64,000 bases of DNA from Paracyclopina nana. Taxonomy: Eukaryota > Arthropoda > Copepoda > Cyclopoida > Cyclopettidae. Each line of letters begins with the position of its first letter. Position 1 is the stretch's first letter. Below are positions 1 through 9,300 of this stretch, in pieces. The position numbers and the translations under genes were made by a program. The stretch spans positions 4,526,001-4,590,000 of the forward strand of contig JAGUCH010000005.1 of the NCBI GenBank assembly GCA_019096065.1. The letters run 5' to 3'. The notes beneath the pieces are model-generated. The model saw only the letters and a list, made by a program, of their open reading frames with translations. It was not told where the DNA came from and searched no databases.

Positions 1-315
1 AAGCCAAAAAGTTGCCAAATCAGCCAATAAAATGGCATAATTTATCGGAAAGTTTACAGTCATGCAACGCTGACGCAAGTTGACGATATATTTTATTTAT
101 CATTGAAAAAGCAACATCTGGCTTTATTCAAGCTTCTTAGCAATATCTATTACTATTAGCTGAGACGGCTGAGCAGTACATAAGCTCCGACCTTATAATT
201 TCCATGATCCTCTTTGACTCGGAGGATGATAATGAACATTATCCATCTACAAGTGGATAATGATCATTATATCTCAATTTATAGGTGCGCCATCTATCTT
301 ATTTATATATCAATG

Positions 316-398
316 AAAAAAAGGAAGGAGGCGGCAGTAAGAATCGAACCCCGGTCACCCGGGTAGCGCGCCGACGCTCTACCTCTGAGCCATCAAAT
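316..398 (-). other. tRNA-like Pol III relic (SINE head or tRNA pseudogene)
   Basis: On the minus strand an A-box-like TGGCTCAGAGGTAGAGCG (plus 75-92 of line 301, i.e. 375-392) is followed by a B-box GGTTCGATTC (341-350) and then a T tract. The D arm can pair (GCTC/GAGC). The acceptor ends do not pair and the T stem is broken, so this is not a working tRNA. A tRNA-derived SINE head or an old tRNA pseudogene fits best. No second copy was noticed in the window. Confidence 0.45.
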
Positions 399-494
399 TG
401 GTTATGAAAATTACATAGGAGCAAGCAATTAAAAATCATGGCCAAACGGGCCGGCACGGCATGGTCACAAGACGCAACAGGTGCATGTTGAAGG

Positions 495-599
495 CTAGAC
501 TGCTGGGTCAGCTTAGATGAGCTCACGCTTGCTGTGTGCAGCGGCCACTAGCTAGCCCGGCCGGTGCCAGCTCGACTGCTCGGTCAACTTTGATGAGCT
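495..599. repeat. Short direct repeat, two diverged 29-bp copies
   Basis: Copies at 495-523 and 571-599 share the core GACTGCT.GGTCA.CTT.GATGAGCT and start 76 bp apart. They look like a local duplication. The second copy runs into the open stretch starting near 595. No function is assigned. Confidence 0.4.
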
Positions 600-1024
600 G
601 TCTGCAATAAAGCGAACCCCAAAATTTAAGGCATATCTTGCAAAAAAAGAGCAAGAAAAGGACTTCTTAATTGACTTTCAGATATTGCTTGAAATGCTGG
701 GGGTAGCTAATAGTAATATAGGATTATACACCTCTAGGCTGTCGGATAACACTCATTATTTTTTAGTGTCGCGTGCCAATCACTCGTTCGCTCCGCTCAC
801 TCGTGATCTGTCACTTGACACTAAAAAATAATTCGTGTTATCCTCCAGCCTAGAGGTGTATAATCCTATATTATTTTGCAGTGATGTGGAAAAGTGACTC
901 TGAGGAGTTTTATCATAACAGCAGAAGGACACTAGCAAATCCTTCTTGCAATTTAAAGCTAAAATTGCCTCCATTAAGTGAATGGTCCAAAGTTGGCGCG
1001 GTCTCAGGACTGTTATTGAAATAG
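595..1024 (+). other. Two exon-like open stretches around a palindrome, unidentified
   Basis: From about 595 to 707 one plus frame is open and protein-like (contains RTPKFKAYLAKKEQEKDF). After the palindrome at 714-873 there is an acceptor-like tattttgcag, and then a 46-codon frame from 884 to the stop at 1022-1024 (contains LPPLSEWSKVGAVSGLLLK). The two frames do not join in phase with the obvious donor (GGG|GTAGCT) and acceptor. They may be remnants of one gene broken by the insertion, unrelated open stretches, or part of a mobile element. I do not recognise the family. Confidence 0.25.
714..873. repeat. Foldback palindrome (MITE-like), 160 bp
   Basis: The left arm from 714 reads TAATATAGGATTATACACCT and continues through CTAGGCTG; the right arm ending at 873 is its near-perfect reverse complement. 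Matching continues inward through GGATAACAC and ATTATTTTTTAGTGTC, with a GC-rich centre of CACTCG repeats near 790-805. The ends can be read with a TA target duplication. There is no coding capacity, so this is a small non-autonomous DNA element or foldback relic, and the close match of the arms suggests it is fairly recent. Confidence 0.7.
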
Positions 1025-2758
1025 TGTGCAGTATTTTGTGCTTTCGCATTATTAAGTCATGTTTCCTCCATAAAAGCCTAAATGTTCTTGCCTTTCGAAA
1101 AAACAAAACGAAGAAAATTTGGTCGAACCAGTATTCGGAAAGAATGGTAATACAAAAAAAAATATTTATGATTGTCTCATTTCACATACTTGGACTTTTG
1201 CTAGGATTATGCCACTTTGTGTGCTCCATGTAGTCAACAATTCTTCACCCAACGTTCATTTTGCTCCCGATGATGCAAGTTGGTCATTTCATAGTAGATG
1301 ACATTTTAACAATAACCTGCAGTTTCAGCAATGCACCAGTGAAATGCTACTCAGCATGTAACGAATTTGTGCTAGCATGTTCATAAGGATTTTCTGAAAT
1401 TTCTCGATGTACTTACTTCAGTTACTTTAAAAAGTGCTTCTTGAAATGAACTCTTGAATCCTATTTGATTTGCTGCAGTAGTTCCTTCCAATAAAGCGGC
1501 AATAAAATGGCAAGCCAAGCATGTTATGCAAATACATATTGTAATAATGCGTCTGTGAATTATTCGAATATTAACTGCTTTCGTCATAAAGATCCATCCT
1601 ATTTTCTCGCCCAATTTTATCTCTATCGGCTTGACTAACGGTGCCCCCTGCCAAATTATGTAAATGAAGGTGAGTATGAATAGACAGCAAATTTCTGTTA
1701 GGGTGCCAATTACTTTCGTGCTTCTGGCTGTTGCCCGTTTACTCATGCAATGCATCTTGGGTGCATCTTTACTTTTAGCAGAAACGTGGGCAAGACCTCA
1801 AAAATACGGGGTTATCGATGCAAAGAAAGTTTGCCTTTGCATATTTTTATTGTGTGCCGCTTTGACGCAGGTTTTTGCACTTGCTACTTTTTGTAGCACA
1901 GCACTTCAAAAGAAATGCTTGTAGAGACAGTAAAAGCAAAGTATGACTACTGCTATAAAGGTCTCGTGCTTACAATATTGTTGTCTCATCATTGCTGTTC
2001 GGATTATTTTTTCTCTGCCAGGAGGTTGATCAATGATTGCTTATTCAGAGCAGAAAGAAGTAGGTGTTATGTAGAGCTTTCTTACGGTTGCTACGCCTTG
2101 ACAACCTTTTCCTTGCGTTCCCAGTTTATTATAAATGGCAAGGGGAAAGGTAATCGCATTCTTGACGCCAAACTGCCTCCATATGCGCTGCCAGTTTCAA
2201 ACCCTTTTAGAAAATTACATTTCCACCTCCATTTGAAGTTATGGGAGAAGAACCATCCTTTCGGCCAGACCAGAATCATATAAAACAGAGATACTGCTAT
2301 GGTAGGCGAGGAGAACTTTCTTTCTCTACCGAGAAATTCAACAGAAAAACTGGGGAGGGAAAGAAAGCAACAAGCGCCAACGCCAAACAAATGTTCCTTT
2401 TTGCTCCTGGTATACTCAATCAAAAATTGCTGCGCCATTCTTTTCATTTAAGCACAGATCAAATCAATCACGTGCAAATGTGTATGCTAGTATGTGTCGA
2501 TAACAGATCCGTCATAACTTGACACATTCGAGTTATGTCAGACACAGTGTCCAAAAGATCAACGTACTATATATGCTCATGAATTATGGTCGTTATATCG
2601 CAAAGCATGCCACCAAGATCGTTAAGCGAAAATGGAAGGAGGTTTTTTTTCTTCCTTATAATTTTGCCTAAATCAATCAACCGTTTTAAAATCTTGTGGC
2701 TGTAAATGTGACAAAAGTACGCGCGAAAAGTCATTTTAGTAGCTTAAACACCGTTGAA
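1025..2758. other. Intergenic, no supported gene
   Basis: AT-rich sequence. Open frames of 86-124 codons occur on both strands, including a hydrophobic minus frame at 1381-1755, but none has recognisable domains, consistent splice sites or a family match. Nothing else seen. Confidence 0.5.
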
Positions 2759-4048
2759 ATGATTGGAGTTATAACTGAAAAGCATTTGGCGAGTATCGCC
2801 TTGAAAGAGCTGAGTGGGGAACTCGACACAGCATTGTGCAAGATTTAGTAGCTCTCAAAGAATGGCCGAAAAAGCAACCGCATTTGAGTAAGCATGCGAG
2901 AAACGGTGAGTATTATATATAGTGGAAAGCTAGCTCGTTTAAAAAACACTCAGTTGCACACTTGTGGCTTTTATATATGATGTCTACCTCACTTGGTTCC
3001 TCAGAAGATGCAAATACAGCTTACAGCGATTTGCATGGCTTGCTCTGAATTCTATGCTTACTGGGATGATTTGGAGGTATCCTTGAAAATGGTGAAAGCT
3101 GGGTGCGTAGTTTTGCTTTAATTTTTGCGTGCGCAGATCGAGCCAGCTCTCGTGAATCAGATAATGCTACAGCCATCATCAGTATCTTCAAGCCAGCTCC
3201 TCTCGGCTATCCCTTAATGCACCACAGGAAACGAAAAGTTTTGCCAGAGCTCCGTTCGTCTAGTACATTCATTTTCTATAGTTCATTGAAAAGTTTGCCC
3301 TTGGGCGAAAATTGTGATAATCAAAGACGTTGATTTCATCCATGTAAATTAAGCAGCAAATCTTTGTCACTGTCATCATTCCAGCACTTACACTCTAATA
3401 AATGGATGTGACAAGCATGGCCGTGGAGTTACACTCATCAAGCCCGGGAGCATAGATACGGAAAAGCAGACTATGCAGGATCAATTCAGAAACCACTTTC
3501 TCCCGAGATAAGTGGCAATGAAAAGCCTACAGTAGGAGAGTGTGACGGGCCTGGTTTTCATTTCAATTCTATTTCTGCCTTTCATGTTGAAGAAATTCGC
3601 TGCAATTATGCAGGTCGGTGAAAGAAAAATCCAAAGAACATCACCATTTTTCTCTCTTTTAAGGAGCTAGGCCTACCCTTCGAGACCTAAAGCTATTCAT
3701 CTTTTGAACTTGCCTCCAGTGATGGAGACAGCGATTGCATTTATGAAAACGTTGACCAACGAAAAGATGAAAGACAGAATAAACACTCATAATGCAAATG
3801 CGATTGAGAGCCTTCATGATTCGGTGGGAAAAGAAGTTCTTCCCATCGAATAGTATAGAGGCACAAATGGAAGTTTACAAGACCACATCGGTATAAATAA
3901 CAAAAATATGGTATATCTTCCAATTATTTTGTAATGAAGAGTGGTTTTTTTCAGAGCACATTCCCTCCAATTGTTGGAAGACAATAGAGGGTGGCAAATG
4001 AACTTCAAAAGTGACGAGTCCTTGAGGCCTGGAAAACCGAGGGTTTAG
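2759..4048 (+). pseudogene. CRAL-TRIO lipid-transfer pseudogene, paralogue of the gene at 6005
   Basis: Four blocks align in order with the four exons of the intact gene. Block 1 (2759-2905) matches its N-terminus but shifts frame between KELSGELD and VQDLVALKEW; its donor AACG|gtgag is kept. Block 2 (about 2978-3101) carries FLRRCKYSLQR, has an internal deletion and has lost its acceptor AG. Block 3 (about 3395-3905) holds GCDKHGRGVTLIK and RGTNGSLQDHIG with stops between them. Block 4 (3956-4048) follows tttttttcag and keeps a trace of the C-terminus (FKSDESLRPGKPR) with an in-frame stop. Several independent lesions make this a dead tandem copy. It lies on the same strand, about 2 kb upstream of its parent-like neighbour. 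Confidence 0.8.
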
Positions 4049-4440
4049 AGACTCACAGTGGACTAATCCTCATTGCTACATGTACTCCATATTACTGCAA
4101 GATTCTGCGTGTATAAATTCAATGGAGGAAATAAATGGGACATTTCTTCAGATCTGACTTTTTATGGGCTGAAGCTTCTATAGATATTCCAATATAAGAG
4201 GCATTTGGCCGGCACCACGTCTATTGATGTGAATTTGCATGCTTCCAATTCCTATTCAAATATTCGGAAATTTTGCTTATACACTCCTTATTGGGAGCTT
4301 TTGAATTTATTAGCACCAGCTCACCGGACTATGAAATAATGGGAGCAGCCTGTTGCTAGGTTGCACTTCATGGATCATTTACAGCCTTGAGGTTTGAACG
4401 CATTTAGTATATACTGGCTGACGCGTATATAGCTCATATA

Positions 4441-4829
4441 CAGTCTGACCGTTCAAAATTGGACGGTACGGGAATCTAAACTTTGTGTCACATTTTAAAG
4501 AAATACAGGACTTTGAAATGATATAGATGGAGTGATTGAGTCTATTCCCATATTTTTGTAAAAATAGAAAAAATCAATTTAAACGGGAAAAACCCGGGAA
4601 AATTCAATTTTCCCGAGGCAACCCAAAAAATTGTCACGGAAAAAACTGATGTATCATTTATTTTTTGCTACCACGCGGAATTCTCATTAATATTTTTCAT
4701 TTTGTCAGAAAACAAAAAAGATGTCCAATGGTTCAAGCTTTCCAACGATACCCATTATGCCTCGAAATTCATGAATTCAGTACACAAACTTTTGATTCCC
4801 GCACCGTCCAATTTTGAACGGTCAGACTG
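4441..4829. mobile_element. TA-flanked MITE (Tc1/mariner-like), 389 bp
   Basis: Terminal inverted repeats begin CAGTCTGACCGTTCAAAATT at 4441 and continue as GGACGGT.CGGGAATC; the right end (about 4794-4829) is the reverse complement with one mismatch over roughly 36 bp. TA lies on both sides (4439-4440 and 4830-4831), the target duplication typical of Tc1/mariner elements. There is no transposase. An internal hairpin with arms CGGGAAAATT and AATTTTCCCG lies at 4595-4615. The near-identical ends suggest a young insertion. Confidence 0.8.
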
Positions 4830-6004
4830 TATATTGCTGTTTATTCTATGAATACGTAATTTTACCTTCTGCTGCTAATGATTCGCTTTATGAAGCTCCA
4901 CCAACGATTGCATTTTATACCCACGGTTACACGTATGTACTAACAATAAGGAACTTATTTCTAGCTTCTGTTTTTAGAAAGAAACTCGATTTTGATTGTT
5001 TGCTTTTCGATGATTTTTTTCAATCTTTCCACGCGTTCACCATAATTACATACACACAGGTAAATTCATCACCTTGCCAAACACAGCGGATGTTGCGGAC
5101 ATCCATTTTTTTCCAAATTAATAGTTGGAAAATGAACAACAAACTTACTCAACCTGAATCATTAGAATTTTGATGTGGCTTCTTTGCGCAGCACAGGAAA
5201 CAGAAATATCCAGAGAACAATTAACAGGAATATTAGCAAATTGTAGCAGCAAAATCCAGGCTCACCAGGTGCACTTTGTCAACTTTGAAGTTCCTGGTCC
5301 TTGAAAATTAAAGATACTTATATCAAACATTTCCTCTGGCTTGATTGGAATTGACTGTAAGAACCGTATAATTTGGTCTTTGTAACCTAGCTGCCCTAAA
5401 AAAATTTCATCCGAAGAAGTAAAAAGCGTTGATAATTGATGCGTTCATAACACAAGGAGCAATTACTCAGTCCATGATCGAGCTGCCAAATAAAAGTGAC
5501 TTTTATTTGGGGCCTGTCAAGCCAGCAGTGCATCAAGATATTGGGCAAAGGAAACAAATGGAAACCAATCCATTTACTAGTCGAGCTCGTGAACTTGGCG
5601 AGAGCATGCGTAGTGATACCTTTTTATTGGAGCAATCACGAAAGGAAGTTTCATTTATAGAGCCCTAATTGTAGTCGCGCATGCATGATTTCCTCAAAGT
5701 TGCGCTGGTATGTGTGTAAAGTACGACTTGATGGTGTGGCTGCATTCTTCCACTTAAATTGTTGCTCCGCTCCAATGAATGCCTTCTTCTTTTGTCTTAA
5801 TAATGCGTCTAAACACATGGTTAATATTGGATCTTGCGGACGACACGCCGTGGCTACCGACGCTTACATAAAAGTTGTACGTACGGACGCTGCCTTTGAT
5901 ATATACTATGTACCTTATTTTTGTTCCCATGCATATAATCTCCCTGCGTCAATCTACTCCTCATTTGCTTTTCGTCAGTAAAACCAACAAGTACTTTAAA
6001 AAAA
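4830..6004. other. Intergenic and 5' flank of CRAL-TRIO gene
   Basis: AT-rich sequence with scattered short frames (for example 4814-5173 and 5685-5981) that lack domain or splice support. The last part is presumably promoter and 5' UTR of the gene at 6005; tctactcctcatttgcttttcgtcagtaaaacc just upstream looks like leader sequence. Confidence 0.4.
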
Positions 6005-7139
6005 ATGTCTGCTGAAGTCGGAATTCTTTCTCAAGAAGAGCTGGCTACCATTGCCAAGAATGAGCTCAATGAGGAACCGGCCAGGCTTGCCACTGATTTG
6101 CAAGCTCTCAAGGATTGGGTGGCTAAGCAGCCCCATCTGCAAAACATCAACACGAGTAAGTGACGCTATTAAGCTTTCATTTGAATATGACTGATGGCTG
6201 CAATATTAGGTGACAATTTGCTGACGTTTTTCCTACGTGGATGCAAGTACAGCCTCGAGAGGACCAAGGAAAAATTGGACTTTTTCTTCTCCGTGCGAGC
6301 AGCTTTGCCTGAATGGTTCAATAACTGGGATAAGATCGATGGCACTCTCGACCTATTGAACAGCGGGTGAGAAGCTTGGGAAAGGGAGAAATAATAGCAT
6401 TAAAAAACATCATTATTTATCGATATATTGTATTTCTATTTTCCTCTCTCAAGGGCCATGATGTTGCTCAAAGGGTTCGATAAGAAGGGTCGCAGGGTGT
6501 TCGTTTTCAACATGGCTGGCATTGATCCCAACAAGCACAAGGTTGACGATGTCTACGTCCTCTACTTTCTCATCATGGAAATCCTGATCAATGACTTGGA
6601 CCAATGCTCTGTCACCGGATTTGTCTCCGTCAATGACTCCAAGGCTGCCACCATGGGCCATGTCACTATGATGAGCAACCCTGTCACAATGAAGAAAGGC
6701 ACGACTGTGATGCAGGATGCTTATCCCATTCGTCCCAAAGAGATGCACATGTTGAACATGCCTGCAATCATGGACAATGTCTTCAACTTGTTCAAGAACC
6801 TTATGAACCAGAAGATGAGGGAGAGATTCCAGGTCCACCCCATAGGAGACAATTCCAAGGCAGTGGAGTGCATTGGTGCGGACCTGCTTCCAAGTGAATT
6901 GGGGGGAACAAACGGCACTTATCAAGATCACATTGGTATGTCTCATTCAGCTATAATGGATTTCTTTATCTCAAAGTTTAATTACAGAGTACACCAAGAA
7001 CTTGATCAATGGAAAGAAGGATTGGTTGAAGGAGCAGACAAAGTTCAAGACTGATGAAACCAAGCGAGCTGGAAAGCCGAAAAACTATGGAGATATCTTT
7101 GGCATGGAGGGATCTTTCCGCCAATTGAGCGTTGACTAA
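6005..7139 (+). CDS. CRAL-TRIO domain lipid-transfer protein (alpha-tocopherol transfer protein-like)
   Basis: Four exons: 6005-6155, 6210-6366, 6454-6935 and 6988-7139. All three introns are GT-AG and keep phase, giving 313 residues. The N-terminal helical part ([17 protein letters not shown], then [13 protein letters not shown]) is the CRAL-TRIO-N lead. The lipid-binding fold follows, with [40 protein letters not shown] and a basic C-terminal tail ending GSFRQLSVD. The family (TTPA, clavesin, insect CRAL-TRIO proteins) carries hydrophobic ligands such as tocopherol, retinoids or phosphoinositides in the cytosol. The ligand cannot be read from sequence. The start at 6005 follows a run of A (aaaaaATG) and is the only one that gives the family N-terminus. 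The pseudogene at 2759 shows past tandem duplication. Confidence 0.88.
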
Positions 7140-7382
7140 GTTCACTATATTGAATTTGAATTACAGCAACAGTGTAATCGTTTTTGATTGCAGAACCAAC
7201 CAAAAAAAAAAAAAAAATAGCCCTATATTAGTATATCAGTAAACATTGCACTTTATATCAACTTTTCGGTACTTTGTGTACAAATACACAGTTTATGAGT
7301 CATAAAATTGTCTAATGAATGAATGAGTTGCATGATTTTTGGTTTTAAGTAGTGAGATCAGGTTGAGTGAAATTAGCTGGGA

Positions 7383-8156
7383 TTACGATATTTTCCAAAG
7401 GCAGACCGTAAATGAGGTGAGGGCAATTGCCAAATGTAGATAGTTGGCAGTCTTTGAGGGAGTCTGACGAATGAGGACCACAGGTGGTATGACAAGACTA
7501 TTCGAAGATGAAGACTGGCGTTTTCTGGAGCTTCGCTTGCTGGTAGCCATTTTTTCCACCTGCACAGAAAAAAAAAACATAAGTTGTCGCATTCCTTCAA
7601 TTGGAAAATTATATTCAATATGTTTTACCTTGTACTGGCTGCAGGGATCAAATGTCCAGCATACAGTGTAGAGACAGCCACACAGGCATGAAGTCAAGCT
7701 CAAAGGCAAGGGCAAAAACTTTGTGTCACTCCAATAAAAGGCTGATAAAAAAGAACGCTGTGACTAGTTAGAGTAAACACGCCGTGTAAAGAAAAATCCT
7801 TACAAACAAACATGGAGCTTAATCCGGTGACAATTGAGGAGGCGTGCAAGTAATTACCGATGGAAATCCATCTTTGAGTGTATTCACCCAAAGCCGAAGG
7901 TTCAATAATGATCGTTTTGAAGCCGGACTGCAAATAGGAAAGTTTTTTAAACGCATTGAGCAATTGGAATTCATAAATATGTTGCCTGAATGGCTTTTTC
8001 CAGTTCAATTTCAAATATTTCTTGGGCGTTGTCATTGTCGTAAACTTCTCTTATAACGATGAGATCCTCGGATTCGCTCCTAAGCAAGGAGTTTTATCAG
8101 TTTACTTGAGAGTTGATTAATTGAAACTAGTTTTACCGTGAGCTGTCGTCTGCCAT
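7383..8156 (-). CDS. TMEM11: TMEM11 / PMI, mitochondrial inner-membrane morphology protein
   Basis: Five minus-strand exons: 8137-8156, 7986-8079, 7804-7927, 7629-7741 and 7383-7559, totalling 175 residues (human TMEM11 has about 190). Landmarks line up with the family: DLIVIREVYDNDNAQEIFE, TIIIEPSALGEYTQRWISIG, a hydrophobic span, CWTFDPCSQYK and PPVVLIRQTPSK, then a second hydrophobic span ending TVCLWKIS. TMEM11 (PMI in Drosophila) acts in the mitochondrial inner membrane, where it shapes cristae and interacts with MICOS components. Intron 2 (7985-7928) has a GC donor (CAG|gcaaca) with a normal AG acceptor; the other introns are GT-AG. The gene is convergent with the CRAL-TRIO gene, 243 bp between the two stops. 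Confidence 0.88.
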
Positions 8157-8735
8157 TTTGACCTTAATTTTGTGGAAAAAAAATCGAGTCACGCCTATTT
8201 TATATTTGATCAGCCTGAAACACGAAAAAAGTCACATCAGACAAAAAATGAAACAAGTTTAAAACAATGTCCAATCTTACTATCGGTTCACCCATAAAAT
8301 GGCTGCTTGTAAGCGGTTCAAAACGTCTTCATATTTTGTGCGAATATTTTTTCTGTCAACTTTTGTTTATGTTTCGCTCGGGCAAAAAAGCGGGAAATTC
8401 AAACAGATATTTTCTCAAGCTGAAAACATGTTCCGGGAAAGAAATTTTGCCCATATTAGTGGTAAACTTGTCATGTTTACACATGAGCTGCTAGTGAGTA
8501 CATGGATTTGATCTGTGAGTGCCACTACAAGGCTAAACCGAGCCGGAAAAAATGCGCGGATCTGTAAATAGATGTCGCTTTGCCTATAGGAAATATCAGG
8601 TAAGTAAACAATCTCTGTCAATTTGTAGGTGACTACTGTTGAGTAAAAAAGATCTCGTGAAGATTTAATTACTAACATTCCGTAAGCATTTCATTAAATT
8701 CTGAAATTCAACAAAACGGACAATTTCTTATGGTG
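8157..8735. other. Intergenic between TMEM11 and tRNA-Ala
   Basis: It holds the 5' flank of TMEM11. A plus frame from 8299 has a hydrophobic start (FVRIFFLSTFVYVSLG), and a clean CAG|gtaagtaa donor lies near 8599. Neither can be linked to a gene. Confidence 0.35.
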
Positions 8736-8807
8736 GGGGATGTAGCGCAGTGGTAGCGCGTTCGCTTTGCATGTGAAAGGCCCCGGGTTCGATCCCCGGC
8801 ATCTCCA
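8736..8807 (+). tRNA. tRNA-Ala-TGC: tRNA-Ala (anticodon TGC)
   Basis: A 72-nt cloverleaf. The acceptor GGGGATG pairs with CATCTCC (one G-T), followed by discriminator A. The D arm is GCGC/GCGC. The anticodon stem TTCGC pairs with GTGAA around loop TTTGCAT, anticodon TGC at 8768-8770. The T arm is CCGGG/CCCGG around GTTCGAT, with intact A and B boxes. No intron. T runs follow downstream. It looks functional. Confidence 0.96.
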
Positions 8808-8819
8808 ATGAGGAAAATC

Positions 8820-8839
8820 TTTTTCCATGATTTTTTTTT
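8820..8839 (+). terminator. RNA polymerase III terminator of tRNA-Ala
   Basis: TTTTT at 8820-8824, 12 nt past the tRNA 3' end, and a back-up run of nine T at 8831-8839. Runs of four or more T on the non-template strand end Pol III transcription. Confidence 0.8.
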
Positions 8840-9300
8840 CACTCTACATCCTCAAGAAAGGGCAGATTTTGGTATTAATAAGCCATTTTACATTCTTTTG
8901 TGGGGAGTCAAATTCTTGGCAGAGCGCAGCGCTATTGCATTGTGTAACGCTGATGGCTACTGCTGCGCATACTGCATAGTAGTGCGTGTGTGTGCTGCTG
9001 CTGCTGCGGCGAGAAGATGAAAAAATGCTAGTTGAAGCAGGATCTTGGCAGCAGCCCACATTTTTGTGAGTGCTATAAGGTAGAATGATGAGGACTGTTT
9101 TGCAGCTAGCTGCTGCTGCTGCTGCTGCTTCTCATGCAGGCACAGCAGGTTCTTCGGAGGTGAAATGGGCTTGGTACAATAACAACATGTGTGTGTGTGT
9201 GTATGCCATACCATGTATGCCAGCATCTTACACGCTGAACAATTCACGAGCTAGCTCGTCATTCCAGTATTTCCACAAGCTGCTAATGCTGCCAGCTCAA
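8840..9300. repeat. Low-complexity stretch: CTG and TG runs
   Basis: (CTG)n near 8995-9010 and 9106-9127, and (TG)n at about 9187-9202, with simple-sequence DNA between them. The open frames here (poly-Ala, poly-Gln) are by-products of the repeats. This marks the edge of the GC-rich block. Confidence 0.5.

Noticed and set aside
1381-1755. Hydrophobic minus frame, possible receptor fragment
   Set aside because: No consistent exon partners or family motif; hydrophobic codons are common in AT-rich DNA.
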